Assembly: GCA_024762755.1 (NCBI GenBank)
Contig: JANTGX010000026.1
Coordinates: 1-15,824 of the forward strand
Length of the DNA stretch: 15,824 bases
Source: Gammaproteobacteria bacterium
Lineage (GTDB): Bacteria; Pseudomonadota; Gammaproteobacteria; SZUA-152
Direction: 5' to 3'
The translations under genes and the position numbers were made by a program. Below, piece by piece: positions 6,892 through 15,824 of the stretch (position 1 is its first letter; each line of letters begins with the position of its first letter). The notes below the pieces were generated by a model. It saw nothing but the letters and a program-made list of their open reading frames with translations. It did no database searches and had not been told where the DNA came from.

Positions 6892-7768
6892 CCGGCAGGC
6901 AGTATCCCTTCAGATAGCGCAGGAAGTCGGCCTTGAGCTCCGCGTGCTTGAGGGCGTATTCCACCGTCGCCTGCAGGTAACCGAGCTTGCTGCCGCAGTC
7001 GTAGCGGGTGCCGGCGAAGCGGTAGGACATGACTGGCTCATGCTCCAGCAGCAGGGCGATGGCATCGGTCAGCTGGATCTCACCGCCGGCACCGCGCGGG
7101 GTCTGTTCGAGCTGCTGGAAGATCCCCGCCGTGAGGATGTAACGCCCCACCACACCGAGGTTGGAGGGGGCCTCGCTGCTCTTCGGCTTCTCGACGATGG
7201 CCTGCACCCTGTCGAGGCGCTCGCCCTGCGGTTGTACACTGACGATGCCGTATTTCTCCGTCTCCTTGGGGTCCACCGTCTGCACACCGAGCAGACTGCA
7301 GCCCTGCTCGTCGAACTGCGCCACCATCTGCGCGAGACAGCCCTGCCCGCCACCGTCGATGAGGTCGTCGGCGAGGATAACGGCAAAGGGGTCGTCACCC
7401 ACCACCGTCTTGGCACAGAGCACGGCATGGCCCAGGCCCAGGGCCTCGGGCTGACGGATATAGACGCTGCTCACGCCCTTGGGCAGGATGTCGTGCACGA
7501 TCTCCAGCAATTGCTGTTTGCCGCGCTGTTCCAGTTCGTATTCCAGCTCGAAATTGCGGTCGAAGTGGTCCTCGATGGCCCGCTTGCTGGAACTGGTGAC
7601 GAAGATCAGCTCGGTCACGCCCGCCGCCACTGCCTCCTCCACCGCATATTGGATCAAGGGCTTGTCGACGATGGGCAGCATCTCTTTCGGATTGGCCTTG
7701 GTCGCCGGTAGAAATCGGGTCCCCATCCCGGCGACGGGAAATACGGCCTTGCGGATCTGTGCGTTCAT
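6881..7768 (-). CDS. galU: UTP-glucose-1-phosphate uridylyltransferase
   Basis: A 295-residue cytoplasmic enzyme making UDP-glucose and pyrophosphate from UTP and glucose-1-phosphate, a precursor for lipopolysaccharide, exopolysaccharide and glycogen-type polymers. The nucleotidyl-transferase signature GMGTRFLPATK (14-24) is followed by PKEMLPIVDKPLIQYAVEEA (27-46), LADD (132-135), VEKP (192-195), GEIQLTDAI (229-237) and YDCGSKLGY (256-264), all as expected for bacterial GalU. I start at ATG 7766-7768 because AGGAGAG lies just upstream (7775-7781) and the protein then begins MNAQIRKAVFPVAG as in the family. The 17-residue upstream extension would run back toward the pnp terminator. It converges on the hybrid kinase with nine bases between. 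No clear promoter of its own is visible. Confidence 0.96.
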   Translation of the reverse strand: MNAQIRKAVFPVAGMGTRFLPATKANPKEMLPIVDKPLIQYAVEEAVAAGVTELIFVTSSSKRAIEDHFDRNFELEYELEQRGKQQLLEIVHDILPKGVSSVYIRQPEALGLGHAVLCAKTVVGDDPFAVILADDLIDGGGQGCLAQMVAQFDEQGCSLLGVQTVDPKETEKYGIVSVQPQGERLDRVQAIVEKPKSSEAPSNLGVVGRYILTAGIFQQLEQTPRGAGGEIQLTDAIALLLEHEPVMSYRFAGTRYDCGSKLGYLQATVEYALKHAELKADFLRYLKGYCLPEKA

Positions 7769-7817
7769 GGTGTTCTCTCCTAAGTATATTCCTGTGTGGG
7801 GCGGTCCGGCGGGCGCC

Positions 7818-7846
7818 AAAAAAAAGGGACCGCAAGGCCCCTTTTT
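7818..7846 (-). terminator. Rho-independent terminator of the nusA-pnp operon
   Basis: Read on the minus strand: GGGGCC (7836-7841), loop TTGC, GGTCCC (7826-7831), then an unbroken run of eight T's (7825-7818). The six-pair stem contains one G-U wobble and can be extended by A-U pairs because five A's precede it. It lies 16 bases past the pnp stop. Read on the plus strand the wobble becomes an A-C mismatch, so it is best in the pnp direction. Confidence 0.92.
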
Positions 7847-7862
7847 CTCGGCGCGGAACGAC

Positions 7863-9950
7863 TTACTCCTCGCCCACTGCCTTCATGCTGAGACGGATGC
7901 GACCCTGCTTGTCGATCTCCAGCACCTTCACCTTCACCACCTCGCCCTCGGTGAGCTTGTCACTGACGTTCTCGACGCGCTCGTCAGAGATCTGCGAGAT
8001 GTGCACCAGGCCGTCCTTGCCGGGCAGGATGGTGACGAAGGCGCCGAAGTCCATCAACTTGGCCACCTTGCCCTCGTAGACCTTGCCCACCTCCACGTCG
8101 GCGGTGATCTGCTCGATGAGGCGCAGGGCCTCCTCGCCGGCGGCGCTGTCCACGGAGGCGATCTTGATCGTGCCGTCGTCCTCGATGTCGATGCTGGCGC
8201 CGGTCTGCTCGGTGATGGAGCGAATGGTGGCGCCGCCCTTGCCGATGACGTCGCGAATCTTGTCCGGATTGATCTTGAGGGTGAGGTAGCGCGGGGCGAA
8301 GGCAGACATCTCGGTGCGCGGGCTGCTGATGGCCTCGGCCATCTTCTGCAGGATGTGCAGACGGCCTTCCTGTGCCTGGCTCAGGGCCTGTTGCATGATG
8401 TCGCGGGTGATGCCGGTGATCTTGATGTCCATCTGCAGGGCGGTGACGCCATCCTCGGTGCCGGCCACCTTGAAGTCCATGTCGCCCAGGTGATCCTCGT
8501 CGCCGAGGATGTCGGAGAGCACGGCGAAGTCTTCGTCCTCCTTGATCAGGCCCATGGCGATGCCGGCCACCGGGGCCTTGATGGGCACACCGGCGTCCAT
8601 CAAGGAGAGGCTGGTACCGCATACCGAGGCCATGGAGCTGGAGCCGTTGGACTCGGTGATCTCGGAGACCACGCGGATGGCGTAGGGGAAGTCGTCGACG
8701 CTGGGCATCACCGCGGCGACGCCACGCTTGGCCAGACGGCCGTGGCCGATCTCGCGACGTTTGGGGCTGCCGACGAAGCCGGTCTCACCCACGCAGTAGG
8801 GCGGGAAGTTGTAGTGCAACATGAAGTGCTCGCGGCGCTCGCCCTCGATGGCATCGATGACCTGGGCATCGCGCGCGGTGCCCAGGGTGGTGATGACCAG
8901 GGCCTGGGTCTCGCCGCGGGTGAACAGGGCCGAGCCGTGGGTGCGCGGCAGCAGGCCGACGCGCGCACTGATGGGGCGCACGGTGCGCGTATCGCGGCCG
9001 TCGATGCGTGGCTCGCCCTGGATGATGCGGCTGCGCACGATCTGCTTCTCCAGCTTGCCGATGGCCTCTTTGATCTCCGCCGGGTCGTAGGCGCAGGTCT
9101 CATCCTCGGGACAGAGTTGGGCCACCACGGCGCTGCGGATCTCACCGAGACGGGCATAGCGCGCTTGCTTGTCGCTGATCTGATAGGCGGCCTCGAGGTC
9201 CTTCGCGGCCAGCTCGGCGACGCGCTCGGCGAGGCTGGTGTCGGACGCCGGCGGGGACCACTCCCAAGGTTGCACGCCGGCTTCGGCGGCCAGTTCGCGA
9301 ATCGCCTGGATCACCGTCTGCATCTGTTCGTGACCGAACATCACAGCGTCCAGCATGACCTGCTCGGACAGTTCCTTGGCCTCGGACTCCACCATCAGCA
9401 CGGCCTCCTCGGTACCGGCCACCACCAGATCCAGGGCCGAACCCTCGAGCTGGCTGGCGGTGGGGTTGAGCAGGTAGGCACCATCACGATAGGCGACGCG
9501 GGCGGCGCCGATGGGGCCGGAGAAGGGCACGCCGGACAAGGCTACCGCGGCGGAGGCACCGATCAGGGCCGGGATGTCGGGGTCGATGGCCGGGTCCAGG
9601 GAGACCACCGTGGCGATGATCTGCACCTCGTTGACGAAGCCCTTGGGAAACAGCGGACGCAGTGGGCGGTCGATGAGCCGACTGGTGAGGGTCTCCTTCT
9701 CGGTCGGCCGACCCTCGCGCTTGAAGAAGCCGCCGGGGATCTTGCCGGCGGAGTAGGTACGTTCCTGATAGTTGACCGTCAGAGGGAAGAAGTCACGCCC
9801 CGGCTCCGCCTCTTTGCGCGCCACACAGGTGACCAGCAGGGTGGTGTCGTCCAGGCTGATGAGCACGGCACCGTCGGCCTGACGGGCGATCTCGCCGGTT
9901 TCCATGGTCAGGGTATGGTCACCGTATTGTACGACTTTCTTGATAGGCAT
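7863..9950 (-). CDS. pnp: Polynucleotide phosphorylase
   Basis: A 695-residue phosphorolytic 3'-5' exoribonuclease (E. coli 711), trimeric, a partner of RNase E in the degradosome in relatives. Domains: RNase PH-1 (about 10-145, with GGFFKREGRP at 73-82), a helical linker (about 150-300), RNase PH-2 (about 310-545) with catalytic Asp residues in ILGDEDHLGDMD (D486 and D492), KH (about 552-612) with the VIGKGG loop (568-573), and S1 (about 618-690) ending the protein. The start at ATG 9948-9950 gives the conserved MPIKKVVQYGDHTLTMETG start with AAGGAAA ahead (9959-9965); 29 further upstream codons in frame are untranslated leader. Last gene of the operon, 158 bases after rpsO. It is probably controlled through the leader hairpin at 10021-10055, as E. 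coli pnp is autoregulated via RNase III cleavage; inferred by position. Confidence 0.98.
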   Translation of the reverse strand: MPIKKVVQYGDHTLTMETGEIARQADGAVLISLDDTTLLVTCVARKEAEPGRDFFPLTVNYQERTYSAGKIPGGFFKREGRPTEKETLTSRLIDRPLRPLFPKGFVNEVQIIATVVSLDPAIDPDIPALIGASAAVALSGVPFSGPIGAARVAYRDGAYLLNPTASQLEGSALDLVVAGTEEAVLMVESEAKELSEQVMLDAVMFGHEQMQTVIQAIRELAAEAGVQPWEWSPPASDTSLAERVAELAAKDLEAAYQISDKQARYARLGEIRSAVVAQLCPEDETCAYDPAEIKEAIGKLEKQIVRSRIIQGEPRIDGRDTRTVRPISARVGLLPRTHGSALFTRGETQALVITTLGTARDAQVIDAIEGERREHFMLHYNFPPYCVGETGFVGSPKRREIGHGRLAKRGVAAVMPSVDDFPYAIRVVSEITESNGSSSMASVCGTSLSLMDAGVPIKAPVAGIAMGLIKEDEDFAVLSDILGDEDHLGDMDFKVAGTEDGVTALQMDIKITGITRDIMQQALSQAQEGRLHILQKMAEAISSPRTEMSAFAPRYLTLKINPDKIRDVIGKGGATIRSITEQTGASIDIEDDGTIKIASVDSAAGEEALRLIEQITADVEVGKVYEGKVAKLMDFGAFVTILPGKDGLVHISQISDERVENVSDKLTEGEVVKVKVLEIDKQGRIRLSMKAVGEE

Positions 9951-10020
9951 CAGTGGGGTTTCCTTAAGAAGAGAGAAGATTAGACCGGTTGGCTGTGCCG
10001 ATCCGCCCGCGGCAGACCGA

Positions 10021-10055
10021 CAAAGGCCCGGACACAAACCTGTGCCGGGCCTTTG
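10021..10055 (-). promoter_or_regulatory. Long hairpin in the rpsO-pnp intergenic region (pnp leader)
   Basis: CAAAGGCCCGG (10021-10031) is perfectly complementary to CCGGGCCTTTG (10045-10055). Inside, CACA (10033-10036) pairs with TGTG (10041-10044) after one bulged A, leaving the loop AACC (10037-10040). On the transcript the stem is followed by only CCTTTGTC, a poor U-tract, so it may be an attenuator or RNA-processing site more than a full terminator. It lies about 70 bases before the pnp start, comparable to the RNase III-cleaved hairpin in the E. coli pnp leader. Confidence 0.75.
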
Positions 10056-10108
10056 AGGATGTTTCGCATCTCTTGCATGGTGCGCAAAAGAGTGCCGGGT
10101 CCGCCCGC

Positions 10109-10378
10109 TTAGCGACGCAGGCCGAGGCGGGAGATGAGGTCGCGGTAGCGCTCGACGTTCTTGCCCTTGAGGTAGTCCAGCAGCTTGCGGCGCTGGCTGA
10201 CCATTCGCAGCAGACCCTGGCGGGAATGGTGGTCGTGGATGTGGGACTTGAAGTGCCCGAAGAGATCGTTGATGCGCGCGGTGAGCAGGGCAACCTGCAC
10301 CTCGGGGGAACCGGTATCGCCCTCGCCCTGTGCGTAGTCTTTGACGATCTCTGCTTTTTGTTCGGCGGTCAGTGACAT
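10109..10378 (-). CDS. rpsO: Ribosomal protein S15
   Basis: An 89-residue primary 16S rRNA-binding protein of the 30S platform, the normal length for the family. The S15 signature is present: TGSPEVQVALLTARINDL followed by HFKSHIHDHHSRQGLLRMVSQRRKLLDYLK and the C-terminal RDLISRLGLRR. The start at ATG 10376-10378 has a clear AGGAG (10388-10392) nine bases upstream. It sits between truB (152 bases upstream, with a promoter-like box) and pnp (158 bases downstream, with a long hairpin), as in E. coli. S15 represses its own mRNA in several bacteria by leader structures that differ between lineages. Here a small GATCG/CGATC stem with a 4-base loop (10399-10412) lies just before the ribosome binding site; its role is not known. 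Confidence 0.98.
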   Translation of the reverse strand: MSLTAEQKAEIVKDYAQGEGDTGSPEVQVALLTARINDLFGHFKSHIHDHHSRQGLLRMVSQRRKLLDYLKGKNVERYRDLISRLGLRR

Positions 10379-10398
10379 TGAGTCTTGCTCCTAGTGTT

Positions 10399-10412
10399 GA
10401 TCGTTGTCGATC
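10399..10412 (-). promoter_or_regulatory. Small stem-loop just upstream of the rpsO ribosome binding site
   Basis: GATCG (10399-10403) and CGATC (10408-10412) form a five-pair stem with the loop ACAA on the transcript, six bases before AGGAG. It could be part of an S15 autoregulatory fold, but it is short, and I cannot distinguish it from chance. Confidence 0.3.
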
Positions 10413-10465
10413 GATGGAAAGACGGCGCAGCCAGCAACTAGGTCCAGCCCGCCGAAGAGTGCGCG

Positions 10466-10494
10466 ATTCTATCCCATTTCACGGGCGAAGACCA
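10466..10494 (-). promoter_or_regulatory. Candidate rpsO promoter
   Basis: On the minus strand, the -10 box TAGAAT (10466-10471) matches the consensus at 5 of 6. A 17-base spacer leads back to TGGTCT (10489-10494), a weak 3 of 6 match to TTGACA. The implied start near 10459 gives a leader of about 80 bases before rpsO. An internal promoter between truB and rpsO is known in E. coli, which supports the placement. Confidence 0.5.
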
Positions 10495-10530
10495 CGCGGT
10501 AAGCCTTGTTTTCTGCGCGTCCGGCGGCGC

Positions 10531-11442
10531 CTATGCCAGCAGACGCTTGGGGGCGACGCGGCCGTCGTCCTGCAGGGTGCCGATGCCGAGAAAGCGGTCC
10601 TTGTCGGCATACAGTCGCAGCAGGCCACGCTCGGCCATCTGCGGCACGAAGACGGGTTGCCCCTGGCGCAGGTAGTAGCTGGCATCGCTGGAGAGGTGCA
10701 CCGCCGGCCAATCCGGCAGGGCATCGCCGATGGGCAGCAAGAGGGCATCCAGGGCCGCCGGGCCCTCATCGGCCAGCGAGACGAGGGTCGCCATGTCCAC
10801 CACCTGCGCCATGTCCAGACCGCCGACGCCGGTGCGCCGCAGTGCCGTGATGTGGGCGCCGCAGCCGAGGGCCTCGCCGATGTCCTCGGCCAGGGTACGG
10901 ATGTAGGTGCCCTTGGTGCAGCGCACGTCCAGCTCCAGGCTGTCGTCGCCCAAGGCCAGCATTTCGATGTGGCGGATGGTGATCTCCCGCGGCTCGCGCT
11001 CCACCTCGATTCCCTGATGGGCCAGCTTGTACAGCGGCACACCCTGACGCTTGATGGCGGAATGCATGGGCGGGGTCTGCAACTGGGTGCCCATGAACTG
11101 CTCGAGGGCACCGCGCACCTGTGCCTCCTCGAGCGCGGGGACCGGACGGCGGTCGATGATCTCGCCATCGGCGTCGCCGCTGTCCGTGCGTTCACCGAGT
11201 TTCACCACGGCACGGTACTGCTTGTCGGAATCGAGCAGGAAGCCGGAGATCTTGGTCGCCTCGCCGAGACAGATCGGCAGCAGGCCGGTGGCCAGGGGAT
11301 CGAGACTGCCGGTATGACCGGCCTTCTTGGCGTCGAACAGGCGTTTGACCTGCTGCAATGCCTGGTTGGAGGTGAGGCCCATGGGTTTGTCCAGCAGCAG
11401 AACGCCGTGGACATTGCGGCCGCGATTTCGCCGTCTTGCCAA
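10531..11442 (-). CDS. truB: tRNA pseudouridine-55 synthase
   Basis: A 303-residue enzyme converting U55 of the tRNA T-loop to pseudouridine. It begins MARRRNRGRNVHGVLLLDKP, closely matching the TruB N-terminus. The catalytic Asp is D48 in HTGSLDPLATG (43-53), the same number as in E. coli. The YRAVVKLGERTDSGDADG segment (from about 80) follows, and a PUA-like C-terminal region covers about 235-303 (LLRLYADKDRFLGIG). The start is TTG (11440-11442), not ATG: it is supported by GGAG (11451-11454) eight bases upstream and by alignment to the family's first residues, and no in-frame ATG lies between it and the conserved VLLLDKP motif. It follows rbfA by 100 bases and precedes rpsO in the nusA operon. 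Confidence 0.96.
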   Translation of the reverse strand: MARRRNRGRNVHGVLLLDKPMGLTSNQALQQVKRLFDAKKAGHTGSLDPLATGLLPICLGEATKISGFLLDSDKQYRAVVKLGERTDSGDADGEIIDRRPVPALEEAQVRGALEQFMGTQLQTPPMHSAIKRQGVPLYKLAHQGIEVEREPREITIRHIEMLALGDDSLELDVRCTKGTYIRTLAEDIGEALGCGAHITALRRTGVGGLDMAQVVDMATLVSLADEGPAALDALLLPIGDALPDWPAVHLSSDASYYLRQGQPVFVPQMAERGLLRLYADKDRFLGIGTLQDDGRVAPKRLLA

Positions 11443-11450
11443 CTTAACTA

Positions 11451-11454
11451 CTCC
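11451..11454 (-). promoter_or_regulatory. Ribosome binding site supporting the TTG start of truB
   Basis: GGAG on the minus strand, eight bases before the TTG at 11440-11442. Together with the conserved N-terminal residues that follow, it fixes the non-ATG start. Confidence 0.7.
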
Positions 11455-11459
11455 GATCG

Positions 11460-11535
11460 GTAGGGGGCACTCGACGCCCTACGGCGAACGGGTACCGGAT
11501 AAATGATTAACTTGCGCGGGGCTGTCGAGAGTCCC
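11460..11535. repeat. Inverted repeats in the rbfA-truB gap
   Basis: CTCGAC (11470-11475) is complementary to GTCGAG (11524-11529). This can be flanked by GGG (11465-11467) with CCC (11533-11535) and CCC (11477-11479) with GGG (11518-11520), giving a long-range interrupted stem. A local alternative pairs GTAGGG (11460-11465) with CCCTAC (11477-11482). No T-tract follows, so neither looks like a terminator. The two folds exclude each other. Confidence 0.3.
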
Positions 11536-11542
11536 GCTCGCG

Positions 11543-11947
11543 CTACTTCTTCGGCGCCGCCTCGTCCTCGTCGTCGCCCTGCGCGGCATGCCGGTCGCTG
11601 CTCACCGCTTGATCGATGAGGGCCGAAAGACGATTGCCGTGCTCGACACTCTGGTCATAGACGAAATGCAGTTGCGGCGTGGTGCGCAACTTCAGCCGTC
11701 GCGCCAGGGCACTGCGCAGGAACCCCGCCGCACGGTTGAGGATGCGTGCCGACTCCTCCGCCTCGGCAGCCTCGCCGAGTACGGTGAAATAGACCTTGGC
11801 GTGCTCCAGCTCGTGGGTGACCTCCACACCGGTGATGGTCACCATGCCGATGCGCGGGTCGCGCACCTCGGTCTGGATCAACTCCGCCAGCTGACGCTGA
11901 ATCTGGTCGGCGATGCGCCGAGTGCGGCTGTTGTCCCGTTCGGCCAT
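11543..11947 (-). CDS. rbfA: 30S ribosome-binding factor A
   Basis: A 134-residue KH-type protein (E. coli 133) that binds the 30S subunit during late 16S rRNA maturation and cold adaptation. Typical features: RTRRIADQIQRQLAELIQ at the N-terminus, EVRDPRIGMVTITGVEV with the conserved RDPR-x-G turn, AKVYFTVLG, then LNRAAGFLRSALARRLKLRTTPQLHFVYD. The acidic tail DDEDEAAPKK is variable in the family. Its ATG (11945-11947) directly follows the infB stop TAG with no intervening base, and I see no Shine-Dalgarno in the preceding infB codons, so translation is probably coupled to infB. truB follows after 100 bases. Confidence 0.97.
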   Translation of the reverse strand: MAERDNSRTRRIADQIQRQLAELIQTEVRDPRIGMVTITGVEVTHELEHAKVYFTVLGEAAEAEESARILNRAAGFLRSALARRLKLRTTPQLHFVYDQSVEHGNRLSALIDQAVSSDRHAAQGDDEDEAAPKK

Positions 11948-14488
<2,541 letters not shown>

Positions 14489-14528
14489 TCTCTAACCCTC
14501 GGAAAAACCTTGTTCTGCCAATCTCGTT

Positions 14529-15824
14529 TTACTGCTCTTTCGCCGGCGCCTCGGCAGAGGCCTCTGCTTCGGCCTCTGCCTCGGCAAACCAGGGCGCGCG
14601 TGCGGTCATGATCAGGGCTGCCGCGCGTTCCTCGTCCATGCCTTCGACGTCCATCAGATCGTCCACCGAAAGCTCGGCCAGATCCTCCATGGAGATCACT
14701 CCGCGGCTGGCCAGTTGATAGGCCAGCTGTTGATCCATGCCCTCCATGTTCAGCAGGTCGTCGGCGGGCTTGGCCTCATCCAGCACCTCTTCCTGCTGCA
14801 GGGCGCGTGTCAGCAACACGTCCTTGGAGCGGTTGCGCAATTCCTGCACCATCTCTTCATCGAATTCTTCGATCTGCAGCATCTCTTCCAATGGCACATA
14901 GGCCACCTCTTCGATGCTGGTGAAGCCTTCCTGCACCAGGATGCCGGCGACCTCTTCGTCCACGTCGAGCTGCTGCATGAACAGGTTCAGCGCGGCCTGG
15001 CCCTCGGCCTCGAGCTTCTCCTGCGCCTGCTCTTCGGACATCACGTTGATCTCCCAGCCCGTCAGCTCGCTGGCCAGACGCACGTTCTGACCGCCGCGAC
15101 CGATGGCCTGCGACAACTGATCCTCTTCTACCGCGATGTCCATGGCGTGGCGGTCTTCGTCGACCACGATGGAGACTACCTCGGCCGGTGACATGGCGTT
15201 GATGACAAACTGTGCCGGGTTCTCGTCCCACAGGATGATGTCCACGCGCTCTTCTGCCAGCTCATTGGACACGGCGCGCACGCGTGAACCGCGCATGCCG
15301 ACACAGGCACCGACGGGATCGATGCGCGGATCATTGCTCTTCACCGCGATCTTGGCGCGGAAGCCCGGGTCACGCGCGGCGCCGAGGATCTCGATGAGTC
15401 CTTCACCCACCTCCGGCACCTCCAGCTTGAACAGCTCGACGAGCAATTCGGGGGCGGTGCGGCTGACGAACAGCTGGGGGCCGCGCGGTTCGGAACGCAC
15501 GTCCTTCAGATAACCACGCAGGCGGTCGCCGGGGCGGATGGCCTCACGCGGAATCATGTCTTCACGCAGGATCACGGCTTCGACGTTTTCGCCCAGGTCG
15601 AGGATCACGTTGCCCTTGTCCATGCGCTTGACCACGCCCATCACCAGTTCGCCCTTGCGATCCTTGTAGGCCTCGACGATGCGCTCACGCTCTGCCTCAC
15701 GCACCTTCTGCACGATGACCTGTTTGGCGGCCTGGGCGGCGATACGGCCAAATTCTGCCGATTCCATGGGCTCCTCGATGTAGTCACCGATCTGGATATC
15801 GGGATTCCGCTCGCGCGCCTCGCT
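14529..15824 (-). CDS. nusA: Transcription termination/antitermination factor NusA, 5' end missing
   Basis: Partial: 431 codons plus stop are visible and the frame stays open to the right edge. The segment before the internal ATG at 15767 reads NPDIQIGDYIEEP, matching the family, so that ATG is not the start; roughly 70 N-terminal residues lie outside. NusA binds RNA polymerase and nascent RNA, modulating pausing, termination and rRNA antitermination. Seen in order: the end of the polymerase-binding domain (KQVIVQKVREAERERI), the S1 domain (GELVMGVVKRMDKGNVILDLG), KH1 with VGMRGSRV, KH2 with IGRGGQNVRLAS, and two helix-hairpin-helix acidic repeats (DVDEEVAGILVQEGFTSIEE and, later, MEGMDQQLAYQLASRGVIS) of the kind found in E. 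coli. The tail is an Ala/Glu run (AEAEAEASAEAPAKEQ). First visible gene of the operon, 40 bases ahead of infB. Confidence 0.98.
   Translation of the reverse strand, partial: SEARERNPDIQIGDYIEEPMESAEFGRIAAQAAKQVIVQKVREAERERIVEAYKDRKGELVMGVVKRMDKGNVILDLGENVEAVILREDMIPREAIRPGDRLRGYLKDVRSEPRGPQLFVSRTAPELLVELFKLEVPEVGEGLIEILGAARDPGFRAKIAVKSNDPRIDPVGACVGMRGSRVRAVSNELAEERVDIILWDENPAQFVINAMSPAEVVSIVVDEDRHAMDIAVEEDQLSQAIGRGGQNVRLASELTGWEINVMSEEQAQEKLEAEGQAALNLFMQQLDVDEEVAGILVQEGFTSIEEVAYVPLEEMLQIEEFDEEMVQELRNRSKDVLLTRALQQEEVLDEAKPADDLLNMEGMDQQLAYQLASRGVISMEDLAELSVDDLMDVEGMDEERAAALIMTARAPWFAEAEAEAEASAEAPAKEQ

Noticed and set aside
7769..7819. N-terminal extension of GalU by 17 residues
   Set aside because: It would start beside the pnp terminator T-run; the ATG at 7766-7768 has an AGGAGAG and gives the conserved N-terminus.
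7479..9983. An 834-codon open frame on the plus strand across pnp
   Set aside because: Antisense shadow of pnp, also running over part of galU and the terminator; biased composition and no domain.
9979..9984. TCTAAT as a -10 box of a separate pnp promoter
   Set aside because: No -35-like hexamer at 16-18 bases; too weak to list as a feature.
9951..10037. N-terminal extension of PNPase by 29 residues
   Set aside because: It overlaps the intergenic hairpin; ATG 9948-9950 has a ribosome binding site and the conserved MPIKK start.
15765..15767. ATG at 15767 as the nusA start
   Set aside because: The frame stays open upstream and matches NusA there, so the gene is cut by the window edge, not started here.

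Overview
The window is visibly GC-rich bacterial chromosome with dense, short-gapped genes. The order nusA-infB-rbfA-truB-rpsO-pnp, the BarA/GacS-type hybrid kinase, the PilZ protein and tRNA genes with encoded CCA all point to a gammaproteobacterium. A Chromatiales or Ectothiorhodospiraceae-like organism is my guess from codon use and protein style; it is not proven here. No insertion sequence, prophage gene, CRISPR array or integrase is visible.

Layout, left to right. (1) 1-669: the start of a small cupin gene running left off the window, then a divergent PilZ-domain (c-di-GMP-binding) gene. Candidate promoters for the two share one -35 box. (2) 675-890: two tRNA genes on the minus strand, tRNA-Ala(CGC) followed by tRNA-Arg(CCU). 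(3) 1077-6871: a plus-strand three-gene unit encoding a TonB-dependent outer-membrane receptor, a periplasmic ABC-type binding protein with no permease or ATPase nearby, and an 898-residue BarA-like hybrid sensor kinase. The last two genes overlap by ATGA. This is the most interesting part of the window: the unit has one component for each envelope layer and reads as a candidate trans-envelope sensing system. (4) 6881-7768: galU on the minus strand, converging on the kinase gene. The two stop codons lie in opposite arms of one small hairpin. (5) 7818-15824: the minus-strand transcription/translation operon, read right to left as nusA (5' end cut by the window edge), infB, rbfA, truB, rpsO, pnp. 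It closes with a strong intrinsic terminator at 7818-7846.

How the genes work together. The right half is the conserved information-processing operon: transcription elongation/antitermination factor, initiation factor IF-2, 30S maturation factor, tRNA pseudouridine synthase, ribosomal protein S15 and polynucleotide phosphorylase. Regulatory sequence is visible around rpsO (a -10-like box and leader) and between rpsO and pnp (a long hairpin where E. coli has its RNase III/PNPase control site). The left half is accessory and signalling: PilZ, and the receptor/binding-protein/kinase unit, which ends in a phosphorelay with a lone transmitter, a degenerate receiver, an intact receiver and an HPt module. 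The cognate response regulator (GacA/UvrY-like in known systems) is not in the window. No gap between genes exceeds 300 bases; the largest are 168-351 and 891-1076, and both are described.
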